A stretch of 64,000 nt of DNA, from NCBI RefSeq assembly GCF_900240335.1, contig NZ_LT964979.1:310001-374000 (forward strand). The letters run 5' to 3'. Below the pieces are notes generated by a model. It was not told where the DNA came from and searched no databases. It worked only from the letters and a program-made list of their open reading frames with translations. This DNA comes from Flavimobilis massiliensis (GTDB lineage Bacteria > Actinomycetota > Actinomycetes > Actinomycetales > Cellulomonadaceae). Shown in pieces: positions 42,800 to 50,488 of this stretch (position 1 is the first letter of the stretch; each line of letters starts with the position of its first letter). The position numbers were made by a program, and so were the translations under genes.

Positions 42800-43698
42800 C
42801 GGGTTTCTCCCTTCTCGATGCGGTCGGCGCGGGCGTCGTGCCACCACTGGACGCACCGCGCTGCGAGGCGAGCGAAGTCCACGGCGTCTGCGTCGCCCTT
42901 CTGCGAGTCCAGGAAGTCGATGACCTCCTGGACCGCCTCGTCCTGCACCTGGGCGCGGGACTCACCCGGCCACTCGGCGAGCACGGCGTCAGCGAGGCTG
43001 AGCCAGTCCTTGCGCTCCTTGTCGGTGGCGTCGTCCCAGCGGTCCAGCCCGTCGGCCTCGTACAGCGCCCGCGCGATGGTCTCCCGGTCGGGTCGGGTGG
43101 GCAGGTGACGGCGGACGACGGCGAGGAGTTCTCGCGCCTGGTCTCGGAAGGTGCCCGCGTTCGGCTCCCAGGCGTAGTCGTACTCGGAGCAGGCGTCCGC
43201 GTAGAGCAGGCGAGCGACGTCCTCGGTCACGGTGTCCTCGTCCCACGCGGGCGAGACCGTGGCCGTCGAGACGGCATCGTGCAGCGCGCTGTAGTCGCTG
43301 TACTCGATGCGCCCCTCGCGGTTCATCTCGTCGAGGAGCGCGAGGGCGTCGCTGTCGTCCGCCACGGGAGCAGGACGAGCGGCGCGCTCCGTGGCGACGA
43401 GGGTGTGCAGGCGCGTCACCTCAGCACGGAGGCGACGCACCTGCTCCTCACGAGCACGGAGACGCTCACGCTGGCGGGTGATGGTGAGTTCGCTCTCGGC
43501 GGCCTCGTCGGCCACGCATCGTGCGGCAGCCTCCCGGACCCGTGCGGACGCGGCGCGCGCCTCGTCCCGCTCGGCTTCGGCGGCGTCGAGCGCGTCAAGC
43601 AGACGTCGCATTTCAGAGGGGTAGGTGTACCCTCCACCAGGCTGCTGCACTCGCTTGCGCAAGGCAGCGCGCTCGTCAGGGGTGATCGGGGCGGTCAT
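42796..43698 (-). CDS. coiled-coil early phage protein
   Basis: 300 aa. A long N-terminal coiled coil (LLDALDAAEAERDEARAASARVREAAAR on to RQRERLRAREEQVRRLRAEV, about residues 30-105) is followed by an acidic helical domain with the repeated pattern ALYEADG...WDDATDKERKDWLSLADAVL, known from many phage proteins of unknown function. It may bridge partner proteins. Confidence 0.55.
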   Translation of the reverse strand: MTAPITPDERAALRKRVQQPGGGYTYPSEMRRLLDALDAAEAERDEARAASARVREAAARCVADEAAESELTITRQRERLRAREEQVRRLRAEVTRLHTLVATERAARPAPVADDSDALALLDEMNREGRIEYSDYSALHDAVSTATVSPAWDEDTVTEDVARLLYADACSEYDYAWEPNAGTFRDQARELLAVVRRHLPTRPDRETIARALYEADGLDRWDDATDKERKDWLSLADAVLAEWPGESRAQVQDEAVQEVIDFLDSQKGDADAVDFARLAARCVQWWHDARADRIEKGETR

Positions 43699-44075
43699 CG
43701 GTCGGCCTCCTTCCCGAGGTGCTTGGCCACGAGCTCGTCGAGAGCCTCGAGGAACGCCTCGTCAAGGCGGAGGCTGCTGTCGTACGGATACACCCGCGCC
43801 TCGCGCAGTCGGCGGTTTCGACGCTCGATGCGGTCCATCTCCGCGGCCTGCTCGGGCGTGACGATGTAGACCGGCTGCCACATCTCGGTGTCCTTCTCGA
43901 CGCCGGTCTTCAGGTTGAAGATCCGCTCTCGCGGGTAGGGGTCCTCGAAGGTGGCGGTTCCCCACACACGGCCGACCTTCGTGACGACGGCGGCAATCGG
44001 CTGGGGCTCGACGCCCTGCCGTCGGGGCCGCTTGATGATGACCTTCTGGCCCAGGGCGTACCCGTGCTTGCTCAT
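43695..44075 (-). CDS. hypothetical early phage protein, SH3-like start
   Basis: 126 aa. The first ~75 residues (YALGQKVIIKRPRRQGVEPQPIAAVVTKVGRVW, RIFNLKTG) look like a small beta barrel of KOW/SH3 type; a charged helix (EQAAEMDRIERRNRRLREARV) and acidic C-terminal helix follow. Function unknown. Confidence 0.5.
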   Translation of the reverse strand: MSKHGYALGQKVIIKRPRRQGVEPQPIAAVVTKVGRVWGTATFEDPYPRERIFNLKTGVEKDTEMWQPVYIVTPEQAAEMDRIERRNRRLREARVYPYDSSLRLDEAFLEALDELVAKHLGKEADR

Positions 44076-44443
44076 CGGTCGTTCTCCTTCGGGGTGGTGT
44101 CGATGTGCGCGGTGATCGCGGCGCGGACTTTGCGTGCGACGTCGGCCTTGGTGCACGCGTCGTGGCTCCACGGGTAGCGGTCGGCGCGCGCCTCGATCCG
44201 GTCGCACTCGGCGAGCACGTCGCGGATCGCGGCGGACAGGGCCGGGACGTCGGTGCGGGCGTGCGCGATGAACTCCGCGTCCGCAGGCGATGCGGTGGCG
44301 ACAGGTTCGCGGTCGTCAATCGGGCCGGACCAGTCGCTCGCCCCGGTCCAACTGGTGGCTACGTGCGACCCGCTCGCCTCCCGCGGTCCTTCGGTGGCGG
44401 CGTCGGCGCGCTGGGTGATGTCAGCAAGCGACGGACGGGTCAT
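44072..44443 (-). CDS. hypothetical early phage protein
   Basis: 123 aa. Contains ADAATEGPREASG and ASPADAEFIAHARTDVPALSAAIRDVLAECDRIEARAD. The FIAHARTDVPAL core is the recurring signature of a widespread phage-encoded family of unknown function. Confidence 0.6.
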   Translation of the reverse strand: MTRPSLADITQRADAATEGPREASGSHVATSWTGASDWSGPIDDREPVATASPADAEFIAHARTDVPALSAAIRDVLAECDRIEARADRYPWSHDACTKADVARKVRAAITAHIDTTPKENDR

Positions 44444-44628
44444 GACGGGTTCTCCTTCGTGGCGTAGTGGTCGCACATGTCGGCGTGCGCCTGGGCTCGG
44501 GTCGCACGCAGCGGCGACCCGTCGTAATCGGCGCGGTACAGCGGGGCGAGTGACGAGAACCGGCCGATCGCGGACGTCGAGCCGTACAGGGAGTGCGCGT
44601 ACCCGCAGCGCTGGCAGGGCGGCGTCAT
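44440..44628 (-). CDS. small hypothetical early phage protein
   Basis: 62 aa, with CQRCGYAHSLYG at the N terminus and ADMCDHYA near the end, so possibly a single zinc site. Overlaps both neighbours by 4 bp. Confidence 0.45.
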   Translation of the reverse strand: MTPPCQRCGYAHSLYGSTSAIGRFSSLAPLYRADYDGSPLRATRAQAHADMCDHYATKENPS

Positions 44629-45233
44629 CGGTCGGGCTCCTTCGGGGTCGTGCGGACAGCGGTCTTGGCAACGGCGCGCATCACCTGCGCGCGCACGTGG
44701 ACGGGCATCGGCTCAGGCGTGAGCAGCGGTGCCCGGACGACGACACGGAGACGACCGCGCGCGTCCGGGGCGAGGTGCCCCCAGCCGTCGGGCAGGTCGC
44801 CGCGCACGACGTCGCGCGGGGCGACGAGCCACCACCGGTCGCAGTAGCGCCGCCACGCCTCGGCCTTCGTGGGGTCTCGGAGTTCGGTGAGCCAGTCGGA
44901 GCGGCTGATCTTCACCTCGTGGCCGTGGAGCACCTGACGACGATCGCCATCCGCCCGCTCGGGACCCCACGAGGCGGCCTTGGTGCCGTCAGGCAGGAGC
45001 CACTCGTTGTAGGTGTCCTGCGCGAGGAAGTCGGCGATGCGTTCGCGGCCGTGCATCCACGAGCCGCCGACGTTGGAGACGTGCTCCGCGACCGCGTACC
45101 GGCGGGTCGTGGTGCCCTGCTGGACGGCCGCGTACCGGGAGTGCAGCATGTCGAGCACGTCACGCTCGGTGAACACCGCGTGGCGCGTCTCCGGGTCACG
45201 TGCGGGGGCGAGCCCCAGGTCGAGCTCGGTCAT
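44625..45233 (-). CDS. MmcB-like PD-(D/E)xK nuclease-fold protein
   Basis: 202 aa from ATG 45233. After a helical N terminus (VLDMLHSRYAAVQQG), the stretch VLHGHEVKISRSDWLTELRDPTKAEAWRRYCDRWWLVAPRD fits the MmcB family: H-E-V-K is the catalytic ExK strand of a restriction-endonuclease-like fold, followed by the conserved DRWWLVAP. Likely acts on DNA in repair or recombination of phage DNA. Confidence 0.65.
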   Translation of the reverse strand: MTELDLGLAPARDPETRHAVFTERDVLDMLHSRYAAVQQGTTTRRYAVAEHVSNVGGSWMHGRERIADFLAQDTYNEWLLPDGTKAASWGPERADGDRRQVLHGHEVKISRSDWLTELRDPTKAEAWRRYCDRWWLVAPRDVVRGDLPDGWGHLAPDARGRLRVVVRAPLLTPEPMPVHVRAQVMRAVAKTAVRTTPKEPDR

Positions 45234-45571
45234 GGTCGCTCCTTCGGGTTGGCGAGGTCGAGCAACACATCCCCGTGGCACGGGGAGTCGAGCGGGCACC
45301 AGCACGCAAGGTCACGGCCCGCGAGCTCGGGCAGGTGTTCGAGGACGAGCGCGGCGTCGACCGTGGGGTGGTGAGCGGTGAGCCACGCGCGGTAGTCCCG
45401 GACGGCGCGCTCGGGGGTGCGGGCCATGTCGCCGTATCGGTGGGTCTCGTAGTGCGACCCGACGCGGAACGGGTTGCCCCATCGGCTCGGGCGGGCGACG
45501 ATCACGGCGTCCGGGTGCTCATGCCGCCACGGACGCTGACGGGTCATCTGGATGCGACGCGGGGCGGTCAT
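45230..45571 (-). CDS. DUF4326 protein
   Basis: 113 aa. The family signatures PSRWGNPF near residue 30 and LACWCPLDSPCHGDVLL near the end, with Cys/His spaced as a zinc site, identify DUF4326, common in phages and plasmids. Biochemical role unknown. Confidence 0.8.
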   Translation of the reverse strand: MTAPRRIQMTRQRPWRHEHPDAVIVARPSRWGNPFRVGSHYETHRYGDMARTPERAVRDYRAWLTAHHPTVDAALVLEHLPELAGRDLACWCPLDSPCHGDVLLDLANPKERP

Positions 45572-45753
45572 GCGGCGGCCCACCAGACAGCACCGATGAA
45601 GCACGCGCACGCGAGGGCGAACACGGTCCAGCCGATGCGGGCAGAGCGCTCCCTCGCTTCCCACCCGCGGCTGACTTCCGCCGAGACGCCGAGTGCGATG
45701 GCGGCGACGAGCAGCACGACCCCAGTGACGGCGAGGGCGCCCCACCCGCTCAT
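45568..45753 (-). CDS. small two-helix membrane protein
   Basis: 61 aa with two membrane helices (ALAVTGVVLLVAAIALGVSA and IGWTVFALACACFIGAVWWAA) joined by a charged loop. No family recognised; could be an early membrane toxin or exclusion factor, but there is no direct evidence. Confidence 0.5.
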   Translation of the reverse strand: MSGWGALAVTGVVLLVAAIALGVSAEVSRGWEARERSARIGWTVFALACACFIGAVWWAAA

Positions 45754-46325
45754 CGGTCGGTCCTCGGGGTGATCGCGTCGAGCAGGTCGGTGCGCCACGA
45801 GGCGAGCGTCGCCGGTCGCGCCAGGGGGAACGTCAGCGTCACGCGCCACTCGTCTGCCTCGCCGTCAGCGACGATGCTCGCGAGCGCGTCGAGTGCGTCC
45901 ACCGAGACCATGCGCGCGACGTCCTCGCGGGTCGCGGACGGGGCCGCACCCAGGAACGGGAGAGCAGCCGACAGCGCGGCGTAGGCGATCATCTCCGCGC
46001 ACTGCGGCACAGCACCCGCCCCGTACGCAGCAGCGGCCGCGAAGGCTCGCTCACGCCGCACGGCCGCGGTCGCCGCCTCGACGGCGGCGTCCGACACCAC
46101 CTGAGCGGGCGTGGACTCGGTGCGCGCCTCGGACGGGTCGTGCACGACGGTCGCGGGCAGGTAACGCTTCGCGTTCGCCAGGGACACGAGGCCGGCCTGG
46201 GCATACTGGACGACGATCTCGCGGTTGACCCGGTCGATGAGGCCGAGGTCGCCGTGCTTGTCGACGATGCCCGACCCAACAGGCAGGGCCTCGAGCTCGG
46301 ACGGGTCAGTGATCGTTCTGGTCAT
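45750..46325 (-). CDS. hypothetical early phage protein
   Basis: 191 aa. The first ~60 residues form a small beta domain (ALPVGSGIVDKHGDLGLIDR, REIVVQYAQAGLVSL); the centre is Ala-rich helical. Function unknown. Coupled to both neighbours. Confidence 0.5.
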   Translation of the reverse strand: MTRTITDPSELEALPVGSGIVDKHGDLGLIDRVNREIVVQYAQAGLVSLANAKRYLPATVVHDPSEARTESTPAQVVSDAAVEAATAAVRRERAFAAAAAYGAGAVPQCAEMIAYAALSAALPFLGAAPSATREDVARMVSVDALDALASIVADGEADEWRVTLTFPLARPATLASWRTDLLDAITPRTDR

Positions 46326-46738
46326 CGTGATCTCTCCTTCAGTCGGTCGATGTGCGCCCGCACGTCGTCGGGCATAGGAACGCCCCCCGGTTCAGTCACG
46401 CGGGGGGCGGTGGCTTCGAGCGTCTCGCTGCGACACGCGCCGCAGTTGTCGACCCGGTACGAGCCATGACCAGGCTCAGGGCACCGGTCGAAATGCAGCG
46501 GGGTGCCGTCGCCGATCGCACGACCCCGCCAGTGGTCACCCGGCAGCGCGATAACCGCCGGCGTGCGGACGCTCGGGTCCTGCGCCGCGTACAGGGCCGC
46601 GTGCGCCAGGTCCCAGCCGGTGCCTCGAGCTCTCGCGTCGGAGAGTGCCTTGAGGATGCCGGGGGTCTGCCAGTCGGGGCGCATGGTGGCGATGAGTGCG
46701 GCGAGGGCTTGTGCTTGGTCTCTGGTGATGGCCGTCAT
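46322..46738 (-). CDS. hypothetical protein downstream of the replication gene
   Basis: 138 aa. Contains MRPDWQTPGILKALSDARARGTGWDLAHAALYAAQDPSVRTPAVIA, a segment repeatedly seen in actinophage and actinobacterial genes next to replication genes, and a Cys/His group CPEPGHGSYRVDNCGAC at the end. A ribosome site GGAG precedes it. Function unknown. Confidence 0.6.
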   Translation of the reverse strand: MTAITRDQAQALAALIATMRPDWQTPGILKALSDARARGTGWDLAHAALYAAQDPSVRTPAVIALPGDHWRGRAIGDGTPLHFDRCPEPGHGSYRVDNCGACRSETLEATAPRVTEPGGVPMPDDVRAHIDRLKERSR

Positions 46739-46759
46739 TCATGCGTCTCCGGGGCCTCG

Positions 46760-46848
46760 CGTTACGTAACGTAACGATGAATGAAGTACTTAGGGGAAAG
46801 GGGAAAGGGAGTTGCCTAACCCTTCCCGGAAGGGTTCCCCGAAGGGTT
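46760..46848. other. repeat-rich candidate replication origin
   Basis: A 15-bp odd palindrome GTTACGTAACGTAAC (46761-46775) in one of the few AT-richer spots of the element is followed by three 8-mers: AACCCTTC (46818-46825) inverted against GAAGGGTT at 46829-46836 and again 46841-46848. The latter lie in the last codons of the replication protein gene. Phage origins are often in or beside the initiator gene, so this is a reasonable origin candidate; it could also be a promoter region with a terminator. Confidence 0.4.
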
Positions 46849-47325
46849 CCCTGATGCCCTCGCGAGGAGTCCCGCGAAGCCCTCGGGGTCAGCGGCCTGG
46901 TAGCCGCCCCACCCGCGCGCTTCGGGTTGCTCGGCGAGAAGCCTCACAAGCTCGACTTTCACGGCTTCCCTGATGCGCTCCGATTCGACCTTCCGCAACG
47001 CGCTGACCAGCGCCTTCGTAACGTTCGGCTGCTTGAGCAGGCCGTCGTGCCGGACGTAGGAGCGGACGAGGATCTCGGCGGTGTCGTGGTCGATGACCAG
47101 GAAGCGGCCGGCCTCGAGTGCGTCGAGTGCGGCGGTGACCTTGCGTGCGGAAAGATCACGAGCCACCCTCGCGAGGCGCACGGGGATGAGGGGGAGGACG
47201 CCGCAGTACGAGAGGGCTCGTGCAGAAATCAGCGAGAGGTACACGGTTTGCTGCAGCGACGTGAGCGCTGTCCACTCGGGGTCGTCCCAGATGTCGACGC
47301 CGATCCGAGCGTGATCGCGGGCCAC
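46816..47325 (-). CDS. phage replication protein with winged helix (replisome organizer-like)
   Basis: 169 aa from GTG 47325. VDIWDDPEWTALTSLQQTVYLSLIS and GVLPLIPVRLARVARDLSARKVTAALDALEAGRFLVID form a DnaD/replisome-organizer-type winged helix, followed by a charged helix. The C terminus is a SGNPSGNPSG repeat. It should bind the phage origin and recruit host helicase; the helicase itself is not encoded nearby. Confidence 0.65.
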   Translation of the reverse strand: MARDHARIGVDIWDDPEWTALTSLQQTVYLSLISARALSYCGVLPLIPVRLARVARDLSARKVTAALDALEAGRFLVIDHDTAEILVRSYVRHDGLLKQPNVTKALVSALRKVESERIREAVKVELVRLLAEQPEARGWGGYQAADPEGFAGLLARASGNPSGNPSGKG

Positions 47326-47326
47326 G

Positions 47327-47887
47327 TCACACCACCTCTCCGTTCTCGATCGCGGCGCGCGCGACGTCCTCGATGGCTCGAAGCTTGTTCCAGCAGATGC
47401 CGCAGAAGTAGCGCCAGCGGGCACGCTGGGGGACCCCGTCGGCTGCGGCGGCGATGTTGATCGCGTCGTGGATCTCGTGTGCGGGCAGACCGCGCGTGTA
47501 GAAGCGCCACACCGTGCTGTCGGTCTCGACGCTGAGCTCGGCCCACTGGGGCATGACGGCCGCCCACCGCTCGACGAAGTCGTTGATGAACACGGTGCGG
47601 TCGGCGAGGTCCTTCGCCGCGCGCTCGGCCGCGAGGTTCATGGCGGCGGCCCATCGGAGCGCGTCCTGGTCGACGTCGGCGACGAGCGACTGGTCCGGGG
47701 CGCTTGACCCCTTGCCTGCGTTGCACTCGCGGCAGGCTGCGACGAGGTTACTGGGGTCGTCGCTGCCGCCGAGCGCTACGGGCGTCACGTGGTCGATCGT
47801 GAGCGGGTTGCTGTCGCTGCGGCAGTAGCGGCAGGTGTAGTTGTCGCGGCGAAGCACCTCGTAGCGGGTGCGCTTGGAGACTGCCAC
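47327..47887 (-). CDS. HNH endonuclease
   Basis: 186 aa from GTG 47887, with AAAGGAG 5-6 bases upstream. The N-terminal HNH domain reads YEVLRRDNYTCRYCRS, then LTIDHVTPVALGGSDDPSNLVAACRECNAGKG: two CxxC pairs bind zinc, IDH and N complete the active site. The C-terminal ~110 residues contain a helical region (HEIHDAINIAAAA, WRYFCGICWNKL). Possibly a homing-type or phage processing nuclease. Confidence 0.82.
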   Translation of the reverse strand: MAVSKRTRYEVLRRDNYTCRYCRSDSNPLTIDHVTPVALGGSDDPSNLVAACRECNAGKGSSAPDQSLVADVDQDALRWAAAMNLAAERAAKDLADRTVFINDFVERWAAVMPQWAELSVETDSTVWRFYTRGLPAHEIHDAINIAAAADGVPQRARWRYFCGICWNKLRAIEDVARAAIENGEVV

Positions 47888-47889
47888 GG

Positions 47890-48000
47890 CTACTCCTTTC
47901 GTGCTCGTGCCACGGGCCGGTGTCCGTGGATGAGTTGGTGTCGTCGGATGCTGTCGGGGTCGTGCGGGTCGAAGCGTGCGCCGCATCGGCAGGTGGTCAT
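47890..48000 (-). CDS. 36-aa zinc-finger protein
   Basis: Tiny basic protein with one C2H2-like finger: MTTCRCGARFDPHDPDSIRRHQLIHGHRP in outline (Cys4, Cys6, then two His). Its ATG overlaps the RusA-like gene stop and its end runs into the HNH ribosome site, so it is in the coupled chain. Confidence 0.6.
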   Translation of the reverse strand: MTTCRCGARFDPHDPDSIRRHQLIHGHRPVARARKE

Positions 48001-48368
48001 GGGGTCTCCTTGATGTGGAATGTGAGGCGGGTGGACTTGGGGATGCCGCTGAGGTCGGGGTCGACGCGGAGGTCGGGGCCGGTGAGGTGCCGGTCGTCGT
48101 CATCGGGGAGCAGGCCGTAGTCGATGAGCCCGTCGATACAGGCCTTGACCGTGACGTAGAGGTTGTGGACGTCGCGGCGTCGGCGGTCGGGCCAGGCGGC
48201 GTGCACGGTGATGTGCGCGCGGTCGAGGCGGGGGGCGGTCTGGGGTGCGGCGGCGGCTGCGGCGGCGCGGCGGGGCAGCTTGACGATGGCGGGGCGTCGC
48301 ATGTGGTGCAGGCGTTGGTTGGCGGTGAGGAGGTTCTGCGCGCCGACGGTCATGGTGACGGTGTGCAC
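47997..48368 (-). CDS. RusA-like Holliday junction resolvase
   Basis: 123 aa from GTG 48368 with AAAGGAG 6 bases upstream. The RusA pattern is visible: HITVHAAWPDRRRRDVHNLYVTVKACIDGLIDYGLLPDDDDRHL, where DxHN and the later acidic residues correspond to the metal-binding Asp residues. Resolves branched DNA in phage replication or recombination before packaging. Confidence 0.8.
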   Translation of the reverse strand: MHTVTMTVGAQNLLTANQRLHHMRRPAIVKLPRRAAAAAAAPQTAPRLDRAHITVHAAWPDRRRRDVHNLYVTVKACIDGLIDYGLLPDDDDRHLTGPDLRVDPDLSGIPKSTRLTFHIKETP

Positions 48369-48458
48369 GGCGGCTCCTTTCAGACGTTCAAGCCGCGAAG
48401 CGGTCGCGTCGAAGAAGTGGGCGGACAGCGCAGGGCTGTCCATTGATAGGAGGCGGAG

Positions 48459-48641
48459 ATGAATCCGATGATCGGCAGCGGTTGGGACGCGGTCGTGGAC
48501 CAGATCGACGAGAGCACGCCGCTGGCACACGAGGTTGCGAACACCGCAAGAAGATTCGGAGCGGGGCACACGACAGGCGGTGCCCTTCTCGCCGCGGTTC
48601 ACGAGCTCGAGAAGCGCGTGATTGCTCTCGAGTCGAAGTAG
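48459..48641 (+). CDS. small rightward protein inside the early operon
   Basis: 60 aa, ATG 48459 preceded by TAGGAGG at good distance. Sequence GWDAVVDQIDESTPLAHEVANTARRF and AVHELEKRVIALESK suggests two helices, the second a coiled coil. It is transcribed against the early operon and ends at a hairpin, so it is an independent unit. Function unknown. Confidence 0.55.
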   Translation: MNPMIGSGWDAVVDQIDESTPLAHEVANTARRFGAGHTTGGALLAAVHELEKRVIALESK

Positions 48642-48652
48642 CCCCTAACGCC

Positions 48653-48691
48653 CGAGGCCCCGTGCTCTGTGGGCGTGAGCGCGGGGCCTCG
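48653..48691. terminator. hairpin between convergent small genes
   Basis: 10-bp arms 48653-48662/48682-48691 between the rightward 60-aa gene and the leftward gene ending at 48701. Can act in both directions. Confidence 0.6.
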
Positions 48692-48700
48692 TGGCCTGGG

Positions 48701-48934
48701 TCAGCGGGTGCCGCACTCGCGGCAGGGTGCGTCGTCGCCGTCGCGAGGCCAGTCGTGGGTCACACGCGCCTCATAGGTGAGGAGGAAGGATGTCCCGGCG
48801 TCCTCGGCGTCGGTGAACAGGACCCCGATGCACGGCGCTGCCTTGCTGCCGAAGAACGCGACCGCTCGCCTCGTGGCGTACCGGGATGCGCCCGCTGCGT
48901 CGTCCGACTCGACGACGCCCTTGAGCGTCACCAC
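48701..48934 (-). CDS. hypothetical protein next to SSB
   Basis: 77 aa from GTG 48934 with GGAG upstream, overlapping the ssb stop. Beta-rich (VTLKGVVESDD, RAVAFFGSKAAPCIGVLF) with a C-terminal CRECGTR. Function unknown. Confidence 0.5.
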   Translation of the reverse strand: MVTLKGVVESDDAAGASRYATRRAVAFFGSKAAPCIGVLFTDAEDAGTSFLLTYEARVTHDWPRDGDDAPCRECGTR

Positions 48935-49329
48935 GGGGGCTCCTGCGACGACGCCTGTCCGGCCCACGGGTCCTGCGCGGGTGCGGCGGTGCGGGTGGCC
49001 CGCTGTGCGGTGGGGATGACGCCGACCTCCTGCGCGCGGATCTCCCACACCGTGCGCTTCTCGCCGTCGCGCGTCTCGAAGTCGCGGGACTCGAGGTCGC
49101 CGGTGAGGACGACGAGAACGCCCTTGGTGACGACGTCGGCGGCGGCCTCGGCCTTCGCGCCCCAGAGCGCGAACCGGTGCCAGTCGACTCCGCTGTCCTC
49201 CCACTCGCCTGCGGCGTTTCGGGAGCGCTTCTGCTTCGCGACCGACCCGTTCAGCACGGCCTTCCCGGACGGCGTGAACTTCAGCTCGGCCTGCCCGATG
49301 CGGCCAACGACCGTGATCGGCGTGCTCAT
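48928..49329 (-). CDS. ssb: single-stranded DNA-binding protein
   Basis: 133 aa with the OB-fold SSB pattern: ITVVGRIGQAELKFTPSGKAVLNGSVA, DWHRFALWGAKAEAAADVVTKGVLVVLTGDLESRDF. It protects ssDNA in phage replication and recombination. The tail is short and ends DPWAGQASSQEPPW, less acidic than the usual DDIPF-type tip, so partner binding may differ. Confidence 0.92.
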   Translation of the reverse strand: MSTPITVVGRIGQAELKFTPSGKAVLNGSVAKQKRSRNAAGEWEDSGVDWHRFALWGAKAEAAADVVTKGVLVVLTGDLESRDFETRDGEKRTVWEIRAQEVGVIPTAQRATRTAAPAQDPWAGQASSQEPPW

Positions 49330-49583
49330 GCGCGCTCCTTGATGATCTCGATGCGGGCGCGGGTCCAGTCGCTGGGGACGAGGATGGCTGCGCCGTTGAT
49401 CGTGAAGAGCGTGCCGACGGTCGGGAGGAACTTTCGATCGCAGATGTCGTCAGGCCCGATGAGGTCGTAGCCGTGCTCGACGCTCTCGAGGTGCCCCTGG
49501 TGGATGGTCTTGCCGTCCTCCCAGCGGACGAGCGCGCCGATGTGGTCGCCGTTCAACTCGCACGGGTGGATGCTCTGATTCAT
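49326..49583 (-). CDS. hypothetical early phage protein
   Basis: 85 aa, beta-rich (GDHIGALVRWEDGKTIHQGHLESVEHG, VGTLFTINGAAILVPSDW). May be a small barrel. No function known. Confidence 0.55.
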   Translation of the reverse strand: MNQSIHPCELNGDHIGALVRWEDGKTIHQGHLESVEHGYDLIGPDDICDRKFLPTVGTLFTINGAAILVPSDWTRARIEIIKERA

Positions 49584-49819
49584 GCTGTCCTTCTTTCTGC
49601 CGCGAGTGCGGCGATGCGGTCGGGCCGGTAGCCGGACCAGTGGGTGCCGTCGTCGGTGACGACGACGGGTGCTGTGAGGTGGCCGAGTGCGCGGACACGC
49701 TCGGCGGCGTCGAGGTCGACAGTCACGTCGATGACCTCGTGGGGGATGCCGTGCCGGTCGAGCGCGCGCTTCGTCGCGATGCACGGCTGACAGCCCGGGC
49801 GCGAGTACAGGACCGTCAT
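49580..49819 (-). CDS. NrdH/glutaredoxin-like redoxin
   Basis: 79 aa with the glutaredoxin fold: VLYSRPGCQPCIATKRALDRHGI carries the CxxC active site, and APVVVTDDGTHWSGYRPDRI is the cis-Pro and C-terminal WSG(Y/F)RPD signature of NrdH, the electron donor of ribonucleotide reductase. Probably helps dNTP supply during infection. Confidence 0.88.
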   Translation of the reverse strand: MTVLYSRPGCQPCIATKRALDRHGIPHEVIDVTVDLDAAERVRALGHLTAPVVVTDDGTHWSGYRPDRIAALAAERRTA

Positions 49820-50244
49820 CGGGCCTCCAACATCGCGCGCCGGGACGCGGCGAGCTCTGGGTCTGGACGGTCCGTGATCGCGTCGAACGCGGCCGCAGTG
49901 GCCGCGCGACGTGCGGAGCCGCGCCACTCTTCGACGGCCTTCGTGAGCCGCTCGTGGGGGCTCACCTTCTGTCGCGGCTCCGGCTTGTACCCGGTGCGCC
50001 GTCGCAGGATCTGCCGGCGCTCGTCCTGGGTGAGGCCACCACGGATGCCGTATGTGCTGGACGGCGCGTTCTTCTCCTCGTCGAGCGCCGCGTCGAGGCA
50101 CGCCTGTCGCACCGGGCACGCACGGCAGAGGGCGAGCGCCGGGCGAGCGTCGTACCCGTGCCCGCCACCCCTCCCGATGCGCTCCGGCGGGAAGAACACC
50201 TCCGTGTCCACGCCGCGACATGCGGCATCGTCAATCCAGGCCAC
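49816..50244 (-). CDS. WhiB-family transcriptional regulator
   Basis: 142 aa from GTG 50244. Four conserved Cys (9, 40, 43, 49; CRACPVRQAC pattern) coordinate a 4Fe-4S cluster, and GIRGGLTQDERR is the WhiB turn followed by a basic C-terminal segment for DNA contact. Phage WhiB proteins can compete with host WhiB for sigma factor binding and affect superinfection. It lies in the early operon. Confidence 0.92.
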   Translation of the reverse strand: MAWIDDAACRGVDTEVFFPPERIGRGGGHGYDARPALALCRACPVRQACLDAALDEEKNAPSSTYGIRGGLTQDERRQILRRRTGYKPEPRQKVSPHERLTKAVEEWRGSARRAATAAAFDAITDRPDPELAASRRAMLEAR

Positions 50245-50488
50245 GTCGGGCCTCCTTTCGTTCGGTCTCGGCGCGGCAGCGCGCGAGGTAGGCGGCGTCT
50301 GCGCGCCGCTCGGGGTGTAGGTCGTAGTAGCCGCACGCGACGCCCTGCTCGTCGCGCCACAGGGCGAGTTCGGCGGCGGTGATCTCGCCGTCGCGCATGC
50401 GGATGAACATCGCCTGGTCGGCGCGCATCCGGTCGCGGTGCGTCGCGGCGACGCTCGCCTCGAGGTCGAGCAGCGCGAGGAGGTCCAT
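50231..50488 (-). CDS. hypothetical early phage protein
   Basis: 85 aa, helical, with MRDGEITAAELALWRDEQGVACGYYDLHPERRADAAYLARCRAE-type sequence. Overlaps the WhiB-like gene start by 14 bp. Function unknown. Confidence 0.5.
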   Translation of the reverse strand: MDLLALLDLEASVAATHRDRMRADQAMFIRMRDGEITAAELALWRDEQGVACGYYDLHPERRADAAYLARCRAETERKEARRGLD

